Below are positions 45,763-52,969 of a stretch of DNA of 64,000 bases, in pieces. Numbering within the stretch: the stretch's first letter is position 1; the number at the start of each line of letters is the position of its first letter. The DNA is taken from contig CP064999.1 in assembly GCA_016700115.1 (NCBI GenBank), positions 4,769,501-4,833,500 of the forward strand. The letters are read 5' to 3'. A model generated the notes under the pieces. The model worked only from the letters and a program-made list of their open reading frames with translations, was not told the origin of the DNA and did no database searches. Origin of the DNA: Sphingobacteriales bacterium. Lineage in GTDB: Bacteria > Bacteroidota > Bacteroidia > Chitinophagales > UBA2359. The translations under genes were made by a program, and so were the position numbers.

Positions 45763-45770
45763 TACTTTTG
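45763..45770 (+). promoter_or_regulatory. Putative -7 element (TACTTTTG) for the 45810 gene
   Basis: Exact TAnnTTTG match 40 bases before the ATG at 45810; it lies within the longer open frame and favours the shorter start. Confidence 0.45.
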
Positions 45771-45809
45771 GGGAGCAATTATTTTACCAAACTCCTTAAT
45801 TTTCGGGTT

Positions 45810-46541
45810 ATGAAAAGATTACTCCTTTACCTGTTGCTGCTTCAGATTTTGATTTTACCTGCCGTTCGACCTGCCTTTGCCCAAAATGACGTGCCTGCCC
45901 CTACCCTTGCCTTTACCATTCCCCATGACCCGTCTTTCGGATTTTACCCCATCGTTACGGGCAGCTTTGGGTTAAAACCAAACCTCAGTTTTACCTTTTA
46001 TGGCATCTTCTGGACTAATCCGGGGTTTGCCAATGCTTTTCCTGCCGGAACGGACTGGTTTTTGGAAGCCGGTGCCGGGGTCAGTTTCCTGCCTGCCGAG
46101 GGATTATTGGTCAATCCCTCAATTGGGTTTACCCATGGCAAACTGCTTTCGGGCGGTGCGGAAGGGGTTATTGCGGATGGGATGGTTCCGAACCTTGCTC
46201 TTTTTTACAACAAAGGGCGATTGGAAAGCGAGCTGTATGCCGCCTATTACAAAGCCCTGCGTAAAGAAGGCCCCGTAACGACCGACTATTTTCTGGGATG
46301 GATTTTTGCCGGTGCAGTGTTGCATCAGTATGTATCGGCTGGTGTGCACTATGAACAATTCGATATTACCCGAATGACCCATGCAGAGGCTAAAAACCTT
46401 TACCGCTGGTTAGGACCATACATCAAATTTACCCTGCCAAAGGGCTATTATTTCCGGTTTTCGGCGGGGGCAAATTTTACCCGCAACGAAGGCTTCTCGT
46501 CAGAGTTTTACCGGTTGGGATTGTTTTTGCCGGTGATGTAG
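45810..46541 (+). CDS. Probable outer-membrane beta-barrel protein
   Basis: A signal peptide (MKRLLLYLLLLQILIL..., cleaved near FAQ) fixes the start at 45810. The mature ~220 residues alternate polar and aromatic/hydrophobic residues in strand-length segments (GSFGLKPNLSFTFYGIFW, WFLEAGAGVSFLP, VSAGVHYEQFDI, YIKFTLPKGYYFRFSAGANF). It ends in a strand with a terminal aromatic region (YRLGLFLPVM). This fits an 8-10 strand outer-membrane barrel. I do not recognise a characterised family, and no function can be given. Confidence 0.7.
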   Translation: MKRLLLYLLLLQILILPAVRPAFAQNDVPAPTLAFTIPHDPSFGFYPIVTGSFGLKPNLSFTFYGIFWTNPGFANAFPAGTDWFLEAGAGVSFLPAEGLLVNPSIGFTHGKLLSGGAEGVIADGMVPNLALFYNKGRLESELYAAYYKALRKEGPVTTDYFLGWIFAGAVLHQYVSAGVHYEQFDITRMTHAEAKNLYRWLGPYIKFTLPKGYYFRFSAGANFTRNEGFSSEFYRLGLFLPVM

Positions 46542-46672
46542 GTCAACCGATTTTTTATCAAAAATTTATTGGTTCCGGGTTAGTATTTCAGGTAATGGTC
46601 TCATTGGCTTTTTATTGACCGGTGTTGTGGCTTTTTTGCCTGAAAACGGGGCTTTATCCTTTTTTTGATTGC

Positions 46673-46680
46673 TACTTTTG
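46673..46680 (+). promoter_or_regulatory. Putative -7 element (TACTTTTG) upstream of acs
   Basis: Exact TAnnTTTG match about 115 bases before the acs ATG; a weaker TACATTCG lies nearer at 46747-46754. Confidence 0.35.
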
Positions 46681-46794
46681 GTTTAAAACTGAGCTATATT
46701 TACCCCAATACCTCCAAACTTTATCTCCAAAATTCTTAGGTTTTACTACATTCGCAGTCAAAAACATTGCTTTACCTATTCATAAACATATCGC

Positions 46795-48696
46795 ATGTCT
46801 TTTCAAATCCACAGTTTTGAGCAATATCTCGAAGTATATGCCCGCAGTGTGGCAGAACCCGAAGCCTTTTGGGCAGAAATTGCCGGTAGTTTTGTGTGGC
46901 ACAAAACATGGGACAAAGTGCTGGAAGGCGGCTTTGAAAAAGCGGATGTCCGCTGGTTTCAGGGCGGAAAACTGAACATCACCGAAAATTGTCTTGACCG
47001 GCACCTGGCGACCCGTTCCGAAAAAACAGCCCTGTTATGGGAGCCTAACGACCCGAACGAAGTCGGGGTTAGCTGGACATACCGGCAACTCTACGAAAAG
47101 GTCTGCGAGTTTGCCAACGTGCTCAAAAACTATGGCGTTTTAAAAGGCGATCGCATTTGTATTTACCTGCCTATGGTTCCCGAGCTGACCGTAGCAGTCC
47201 TGGCTTGCGCGCGCATCGGGGCGGTACATTCCGTAGTGTTTGCCGGTTTTTCGGCACAGTCGCTTTCAGACCGGATTAATGACTCGTCCTGCAAGCTGCT
47301 GATTACTGCGGATGGTTTTATGCGGGGGTCGAAAATGGTTGCGCTCAAAGATATTGCAGACGAAGCGCTCGCCGCAGCACCATGTATCGAACGGGTCATT
47401 GTTTTGCAGCGCACCGGAATGTTTACCCATTTTCAGCCGCAGCGCGATGTGTGGTGGCACGAAGCAACCGCCGGCGTTGATAAACACTGCCCCCCTGTGC
47501 CGGTAGATGCCGAAGATATGCTGTTTATCCTCTACACCTCCGGAAGTACCGGAAAACCGAAGGGCGTGGTGCATACCACCGGCGGATATATGGTCTATGC
47601 GGCTTACACATTTCTCAATGTTTTTCAATACCGCGAAACCGATATTTACTGGTGTACGGCTGATATCGGGTGGATAACCGGACATTCGTATATTGTTTAC
47701 GGGCCTTTGCTGAACGGGGCAACGGTGCTGATGTATGAAGGCATACCGACCTGGCCGGATGCCGGTAGGTTCTGGGAAATCTGCGACAAATACCGCGTCA
47801 GTATTTTTTATACCGCCCCTACTGCCATCCGCTCGCTGATGGCTGCCGGTCTGGAATTTGTGGCTGCCCACCGTTTGGACAGCCTTCGGGTGCTGGGCAC
47901 TGTGGGCGAGCCTATCAACGAGGAAGCGTGGCACTGGTATCACCGGTTTATCGGAAAAAAACGCTGCCCGGTGGTGGACACATGGTGGCAAACCGAAACC
48001 GGAGGCATGATGATTTCGGCACTGGCGGGCATTACCCCTCTAAAACCTACCTTCGCTTCGTTTCCTTTGCCCGGTGTTCAGCCGTGTTTAGTCAGTCCTG
48101 ACGGCCACGAAATTGATGAAAACGGTCAGGAAGGCTTGCTTTGCATCAAATTTCCATGGCCGGGAATGATACGCACAACTTATGGCGATCATGAACGCTG
48201 CCGTTTGACCTATTTTGCGGCGTTTAAAGGAAAATATTTTACCGGAGACGGATGCCGGAGGGATTTTGACGGGCAATACCGAATCATCGGCCGGGTGGAT
48301 GATGTTATCAATGTTTCGGGACACCGGCTCGGTACGGCCGAAATAGAAAACGCCATCAACCTGCATCCTTTGGTGGTCGAATCTGCGGTGGTGGGCTTTC
48401 CACACGACATCAAAGGGCAGGGCATTTATGCGTATATCATCAGCAATGCTTTAGTGCAAAACGAAGAAGCCCTGAAAGAAGAAGTTCGCCAAACCGTGAG
48501 CAAAGCCATCAGCCCCATTGCCAAACCTGATAAAATATTGGTCGTGAGCGGGTTGCCCAAAACACGAAGCGGTAAAATCATGCGCCGCATTCTGCGAAAA
48601 ATTGCCGAAGGTGATGTTTCCAATCTTGGCGACACCTCCACCCTGCTCGATCCGGGGGTGGTGGATGAAATTACCGCCGCCGCCGGTTTGAAATAA
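46795..48696 (+). CDS. acs: Acetate-CoA ligase (acetyl-CoA synthetase)
   Basis: Forms acetyl-CoA from acetate, ATP and CoA via acetyl-AMP. The N-terminal ACAS segment KTWDKVLEG..VRWFQGGKLNITENCLDRHL is typical. The P-loop is YTSGSTGKPKGVVHTTGGY (about 247), the active-site Trp region is DTWWQTETGGMM (about 394), the hinge region is GRVDDVINVSGHRLGTAEIE, and the acylatable Lys is in TRSGKIMRRILRK (about 591). At 633 aa it is slightly shorter than E. coli Acs. Its GC content is much above that of most of the window. Confidence 0.95.
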   Translation: MSFQIHSFEQYLEVYARSVAEPEAFWAEIAGSFVWHKTWDKVLEGGFEKADVRWFQGGKLNITENCLDRHLATRSEKTALLWEPNDPNEVGVSWTYRQLYEKVCEFANVLKNYGVLKGDRICIYLPMVPELTVAVLACARIGAVHSVVFAGFSAQSLSDRINDSSCKLLITADGFMRGSKMVALKDIADEALAAAPCIERVIVLQRTGMFTHFQPQRDVWWHEATAGVDKHCPPVPVDAEDMLFILYTSGSTGKPKGVVHTTGGYMVYAAYTFLNVFQYRETDIYWCTADIGWITGHSYIVYGPLLNGATVLMYEGIPTWPDAGRFWEICDKYRVSIFYTAPTAIRSLMAAGLEFVAAHRLDSLRVLGTVGEPINEEAWHWYHRFIGKKRCPVVDTWWQTETGGMMISALAGITPLKPTFASFPLPGVQPCLVSPDGHEIDENGQEGLLCIKFPWPGMIRTTYGDHERCRLTYFAAFKGKYFTGDGCRRDFDGQYRIIGRVDDVINVSGHRLGTAEIENAINLHPLVVESAVVGFPHDIKGQGIYAYIISNALVQNEEALKEEVRQTVSKAISPIAKPDKILVVSGLPKTRSGKIMRRILRKIAEGDVSNLGDTSTLLDPGVVDEITAAAGLK

Positions 48697-48767
48697 CTCA
48701 GTCTGTTTGTAAATACAATCCATTTTTATACCTGCAAAATAGCTTCCTTTTACTTATCCCATATCCT

Positions 48768-50036
48768 ATGCACCGGTTTGTTGTTCTATGTTTCAGTCTG
48801 ATGTATGGCTTTCTCCTGTCTGGAGGGTTGTTGTTTCAAACACTGAATGGTCAGACGGTTACAGAAATCTGGAATACCGGAAACTCGCCCCTTCCCGGCA
48901 ACGAGATTAACTGTATCGCCCTCGACCAAAGTGGAATTGTATGGATAGGCACCGAAAGCGGGCTGGCTTCCTTTAACGGCAACAACTGGGAGGTATTTAC
49001 CACTGCAAACAGCCCTCTGACCGACCACCGCATCCGCAGTCTGGGCGTGGATGACCAAAACCGGATTTGGGTGGGCACATTCAACGGCGGATTAGCCCTG
49101 TATGACAGCGGCGACTGGACCACCTACACCACCGCCAATTCAGGCTTGCCCGACAACTACGTGAAAAGCATCGCCTTTGACCCCGATCAGCGTCTTTGGC
49201 TCGGGCTTTCGGGCGGGCTGGCAAGTTTTGACGGCACCCAATGGCAACTCTTTACCGCTACCGGTGCCGAAGTGCTGCTCAACAACGTGAACGATGTCAT
49301 CTTTGACCTGTCCAAAAACATTTGGGTCTGTACCGTAAACGGCGGGTTGGTTTCGATGGGTAAAAACGACATGTTGATTGCCTTTAACCTTGCCAATTCG
49401 GGCGTGCCCGACAATACCCTGCTCGCTATTACCTCCGGAACAGACAACGTGAAATGGATGACCACCCCCACTGACGGCATCGGGCGCTATGACGGCACCC
49501 TTTGGCAAACCTTTAACACGTCTAACTCCGGTTTAGCCTCAAATTTGGTAACCGATATTGTTGCCGTACCTCAAAACGAGGCTATATATATAGGTACAAC
49601 CAACGCCGGACTTAGTATCTACCACCCCCCTGCCAACACCTGGAACAACTTAACCACCGGCCTGCCTGACCTGCACATCACCGCCATCGCCGCTTCAGAA
49701 GCCGCCTCTGCCGGTGTCAATCTCTGGTTGGGAACAAATACGGGCGGCTTGGTCCTGGTAAATGACAATATCACTTCGGTCAATTTTCCTGCTTCCCACA
49801 CTTTTACCCCCTATCCCAATCCTGCCCGTCACCTTGTGTGTCTGAATTTACCCCCTACTGCTTCTGTTGTTAAGGCTCAAGTCTTCCCGGTTGCCTCCGG
49901 TAACTGTGTTTTGGAAACTGCACCGGTAAACACAAACTGCTTTTCAGTCGAAAATTTGCCGGATGGTTTGTATTTCCTCCGGCTGTGGTTTGACGATGGT
50001 CAATCTTTGGTGGTGCGGTTTGCTGTTTTGCGGTAA
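48768..50036 (+). CDS. Secreted two-component-regulator-type propeller protein with T9SS tail
   Basis: A signal peptide (about 1-29) precedes seven or eight 40-45-residue propeller repeats of the Reg_prop type. Examples are IVWIGTESGLASFNGNNW, RIWVGTFNGGLALYDSGDW, RLWLGLSGGLASFDGTQW and NIWVCTVNGGL. There is no histidine kinase after them. Instead the last ~80 residues are a T9SS type A sorting domain (YPNPARHLVCLNLP ... ENLPDGLYFLRLWFDDGQ). The protein is thus an exported or surface-attached propeller, not a sensor kinase. High GC as in acs. It ends 60 bases before the repeat island. Confidence 0.88.
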   Translation: MHRFVVLCFSLMYGFLLSGGLLFQTLNGQTVTEIWNTGNSPLPGNEINCIALDQSGIVWIGTESGLASFNGNNWEVFTTANSPLTDHRIRSLGVDDQNRIWVGTFNGGLALYDSGDWTTYTTANSGLPDNYVKSIAFDPDQRLWLGLSGGLASFDGTQWQLFTATGAEVLLNNVNDVIFDLSKNIWVCTVNGGLVSMGKNDMLIAFNLANSGVPDNTLLAITSGTDNVKWMTTPTDGIGRYDGTLWQTFNTSNSGLASNLVTDIVAVPQNEAIYIGTTNAGLSIYHPPANTWNNLTTGLPDLHITAIAASEAASAGVNLWLGTNTGGLVLVNDNITSVNFPASHTFTPYPNPARHLVCLNLPPTASVVKAQVFPVASGNCVLETAPVNTNCFSVENLPDGLYFLRLWFDDGQSLVVRFAVLR

Positions 50037-50095
50037 AATGGTTTATTTCTTGGTTTAAAACCCATATAATTTGCCAAACCTTACAGGTTTGACCA

Positions 50096-50474
50096 ATAAT
50101 ACGGATTGTAATATTAAAATAGTCCAATCAAGATAATGGCAGTTGATATTTTTTGGAACTTAAACAATCTTGTTATCCTTATCCCGTAGGGATAATATAT
50201 TGGTAGCTGCGAAAAAAAACCTGTCATCATCATTCCGTAGGAATGTAACAAAGGTTGTAAAAGAAGTTGTTCTATGTAAATTACATGCCTACGGCATTGA
50301 GATTCCTTGGTTGGGCAATTCTACCAATATTATATGCCTACGGCATTGAGATTCCTTGGTTGGGCAATTCTACCAATATTATATGCCTACGGCATTGCGC
50401 TTATCACAAAACGACAGAATTTGGGGTGCACAGCACAATTGGTTTGGACTAAACAGAATGTCCAATTGGTATAA
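50096..50474. repeat. Interspersed repeat element, copy A
   Basis: The first 98 bases match copy B (52465-52562) at 84 of 98 positions by hand alignment. The last ~90 bases (from 50383) also match B's right end. Inside are the palindromes ATCCCGTAGGGAT (50181-50193), CATTCCGTAGGAATG (50231-50245) and three ATGCCTACGGCAT (50285, 50334, 50383). It is non-coding. Confidence 0.85.
50285..50397. repeat. 49-bp tandem repeat, two full copies plus start of a third
   Basis: Units begin at 50285, 50334 and 50383, each opening with the palindrome ATGCCTACGGCAT. The first two are identical through CCAATATTAT; the third departs after the palindrome. It lies inside repeat copy A. Confidence 0.93.
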
Positions 50475-50480
50475 CCGTTA

Positions 50481-50724
50481 TCGTAACCGTTACAGACCTG
50501 TCTCTTTATACAAACTTGCCTCCGTAACTGTTACAGACAAATGTCTGTACAAAAATTTATCTCCGTAACCGTTATAGACCTGTCTGTTTATACAAACTTG
50601 CCTCCGTAACCATTACAGACAAATGTCTGTACAAATATCTGTCTCCGTAACCGTTACAGACCTGTCTTTTTATACAAACTTGCCTCCGTAACCGTTACAG
50701 ACCTGTCTCTTGATAAAGACAAAC
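50481..50724. repeat. Array of six 41-bp repeats with internal dyads
   Basis: CGTAAC recurs at 50482, 50523, 50564, 50605, 50646 and 50687, exactly 41 bases apart, with no unique spacers. Each unit opens with the dyad GTAAC-C-GTTAC, with occasional changes, and then a second dyad. The second dyad alternates: AGACCTGTCT in units 1, 3, 5 and 6, and ACAGACAAATGTCTGT in units 2 and 4. The sixth unit degrades at its end. The array lies about 105 bases upstream of the promoter of the 50890 gene. Confidence 0.93.
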
Positions 50725-50808
50725 CTTTAAGGATTTGAAAAACTTATAGATTCCACTAAAAAAAACCGCTTTCTTAAAAAAAAATGGTCAAAAAAATCAA
50801 AAAAAAAG

Positions 50809-50837
50809 TTGATCGCTTAAACTTTTTATTACCTTTA
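50809..50837 (+). promoter_or_regulatory. Promoter of the orphan gene (TTG-N18-TACCTTTA)
   Basis: TTG at 50809-50811 and TACCTTTA at 50830-50837 give the Bacteroidota spacing; predicted leader about 45 bases. Confidence 0.5.
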
Positions 50838-50889
50838 AAGATTGTTTAGTAATTCAGTATCTGATTATATCATTTTAAACTCCTGAATA

Positions 50890-51870
50890 ATGGCATTACC
50901 ACTTCCTGACTGGTCTTATCTGCGCAATGTTTTTGACAATGTTACCGATAGTAATTTTAAGCGGATGCAGTCTCTTAGCCGTGATCACAATGATAAATTG
51001 TTTGCAAATTCGGCAACTAATCCCGACATCAACAACCTTTATTTGCTGATGAATCCGGCTTATATTGATTTCTCGAATAAATTTGTTGCGGTAAACTCAA
51101 ATTTCGGGGCTTACAAAAGCGCTACCAAAACGTTTGAAGGTATCATATCTGATTTAAACAAGAAAATCAAAACCTGGGACATTCAAATTCAGAATGTCTA
51201 TGCAGACGATACCGCTGAATATACCTTACTTTTGCCCAACGGACGCAAGCCTTTCCAGTCGGGAACGTATGAACAAAGATACTCGGCGCTTAGTACTTTG
51301 GCATCTTCCCTCGGCGGCTTCCCATCGCTGGCAACTATTTTGACCGATGTTCAGGCTTTTGCGCTACAATTTAATACTGCACGTACCGCCCAGCAGGTAT
51401 GCGAGCTAAAAGACACGCAGTTTCGCGTTGCTTTGGAAGAATCACGCGAAAGATTGGCAGTGGTGATGCACCGTATCTTCGGAATGCTTATTTTCTTATA
51501 TTCCGACACGCCGGCCATCATCGAATCTTATTATGAATTGCAGTATCTGAAAGCACCCAAGCCGCCGGCAGATGCACCTAAGCCTATTGAAATTCCTGCA
51601 AATAGCCGTTTGCAAGTTTTGGAAGAAAGCGTTTATTTAGAAACCGATACTTTTGAAATCGAAAATACAGGTCAAACTCCCATCGGCTTTTTTATTACCG
51701 AAACCGAAACTGCCCCCACGCCCGACGACCTCACTATTGTCCAATCCGGTAAAAAACAAAACTTTACCGGCTCCGAATTGTCTGACGGAAACCCATTGCG
51801 CCTGTTTATTGCCGTAAATCTGACCAATGTTAAAGGAAAAATTTTAGTCGCACAGGTACAAACGGAATAA
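50890..51870 (+). CDS. Orphan protein of unknown function in repeat island
   Basis: 326 aa, no signal peptide or membrane segment. The N-terminal ~230 residues look mainly alpha-helical (KTFEGIISDLNKKIKTWDIQ, RVALEESRERLAVVMHRIFGML). A short Pro-rich linker (KAPKPPADAPKPIEIP) leads to a C-terminal ~85-residue beta-rich domain (SVYLETDTFEIENTGQTPIGFFIT, PLRLFIAVNLTNVKGKILVAQV). I recognise no family. It has its own promoter, and the same frame continues open for 75 codons past the TAA, suggesting the stop may have truncated a longer gene. It sits between two direct repeats. Confidence 0.75.
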   Translation: MALPLPDWSYLRNVFDNVTDSNFKRMQSLSRDHNDKLFANSATNPDINNLYLLMNPAYIDFSNKFVAVNSNFGAYKSATKTFEGIISDLNKKIKTWDIQIQNVYADDTAEYTLLLPNGRKPFQSGTYEQRYSALSTLASSLGGFPSLATILTDVQAFALQFNTARTAQQVCELKDTQFRVALEESRERLAVVMHRIFGMLIFLYSDTPAIIESYYELQYLKAPKPPADAPKPIEIPANSRLQVLEESVYLETDTFEIENTGQTPIGFFITETETAPTPDDLTIVQSGKKQNFTGSELSDGNPLRLFIAVNLTNVKGKILVAQVQTE

Positions 51871-52219
51871 ATAGAGGCATCCCAACTGCCGGTACAGGCA
51901 AAAGCAAGCAATATTTGGTGGGTTCATAACAAAACCGGTAATTCTTCGCGCAATTACAGGGCAGTCTTTTTCTATGGCTTGTATAATGCTGAAAAAATTC
52001 CATGCTCCGTTTTAATAACCGCCGGCGGTGAACCCAAAATTACGCTGTTCCGAACTTTAGAAAGCAAACCTCAAGCCGCTGACCTCCGATATTGAGTTGT
52101 TGAAGGCAAATTTCAGCAGCATATCCTATGCTGTTGAAAAAAAACAAGCAATCCGTCTTCAATTTCAGGGTAAGCAAAATAAGGGCAATCTGATTTTAAT
52201 CAAACTGCCCTTTGGATGA
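51871..52219 (+). pseudogene. Decayed coding remnant following the orphan gene
   Basis: After the TAA at 51868-51870 the same frame stays open for 74 further sense codons with protein-like composition (NIWWVHNKTGNSSRNYRAVFF, PCSVLITAGGEPKITLF), then meets TGA at 52093. A +1 frame open from 52061 continues plausibly (SDIELLKANFSSISYAVEKK ... GNLILIKLPFG) to TGA at 52217. No start codon with a credible site begins either piece. It looks like the tail of the orphan gene, or of a neighbour, broken by one nonsense and one frameshift change. Confidence 0.6.
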
Positions 52220-52464
52220 TACTAACTATGATAAAAATTCTATCCTGAAAACTTCACACTACTCGTTGAAAAAAAACAAAATCAAGAAAAATACAGGCTG
52301 AAATAAAATGGCCAACCCGTTTTTTAATCTCAGGGCACTATAATTTTTCCGGAGGTTAATGCAAATTAACCCATTTCAAGCCAAAACTTAGTGCTTAAAA
52401 CAAAAGGAGCTGTTTCGGGTTAAGTTTGCTTCTTTTCAAACCTAAACCGCTTGCCAAAGCACAC

Positions 52465-52890
52465 ATAATACGGATTGTAAAATTAAAATAGTCCATTCAA
52501 GACAATGGCAGTTGATATTTTATGGAACAGAAACGGCCTTGTTCTCCATATACTGTAAGGATAAAATAGACCTCACACGGATGGCGCAAATTATTGCAGA
52601 AATAATCTGCGGATATCTGCGAAATCTGCGGGCGATATATTTTCTCCCGCAGATGACGCAAATTAACGCAGAATCAATCTGCAGATAGCAGCGAAACCTG
52701 CGATAAAATATAGATAGTAGTATCGAAAAGCAACTTGCAGCCATCATTCTGCAGGAATGAAACTTGGGGCTGATAAGGAATTAGCGTTACCTATATTATA
52801 TACCTACGGCATTGCATTTATCCCAAACGCCAGATTTTGGGGTGTAAAGAACAATTGGATTAGACTAAAATGAATTTGCAATCCGTATAA
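52465..52890. repeat. Interspersed repeat element, copy B
   Basis: Same ends as copy A and same orientation, 2,369 bases to the right. Its palindromes are decayed (ATACTGTAAGGAT; CATTCTGCAGGAATG; ATACCTACGGCAT). The middle is replaced by the 72-bp tandem pair at 52584-52720. Confidence 0.83.
52584..52720. repeat. Two ~72-bp degenerate tandem repeats rich in CTGCG/CGCAG
   Basis: CGCAAATTA occurs at 52585 and 52657, and both units continue with GCAGAA..AATCTGC and end GCGAAAYCTGCG. Similar 'CGCAGAT' interspersed repeats are frequent in Bacteroidota intergenic DNA. They lie inside repeat copy B. Confidence 0.8.
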
Positions 52891-52917
52891 AATATAAGCC
52901 TGGTTTGAAAATAAAAA

Positions 52918-52951
52918 AACGGGCAGCCCGAATCGTACCGGATTGCCCGTT
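52918..52951 (-). terminator. Intrinsic terminator after the first M43 protease
   Basis: Stem AACGGGCA/TGCCCGTT with an internal CCG/CGG pairing and, on the minus strand, a T run (GTTTTTTTATT). It is 19 bases past the protease stop. Confidence 0.82.
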
Positions 52952-52969
52952 AAATATTTGATAAAATGA

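Noticed and set aside
47266..47991. 241-aa open frame antisense to acs
   Set aside because: Lies wholly inside acs, whose motifs are intact; long antisense frames are expected in this GC-rich block and the product matches nothing recognisable.
48768..50036. Hybrid two-component sensor
   Set aside because: Propeller repeats are of the sensor-associated type, but no transmembrane helix, kinase or response-regulator domain follows; it ends in a T9SS sorting domain.
50481..50724. CRISPR array
   Set aside because: The repeats are directly tandem at 41 bp with no unique spacers, and there is no cas gene.
50096..52890. Insertion sequence or integrated plasmid
   Set aside because: No transposase, recombinase or replication gene and no clear terminal inverted repeats; only non-coding repeats, one orphan gene and a remnant.
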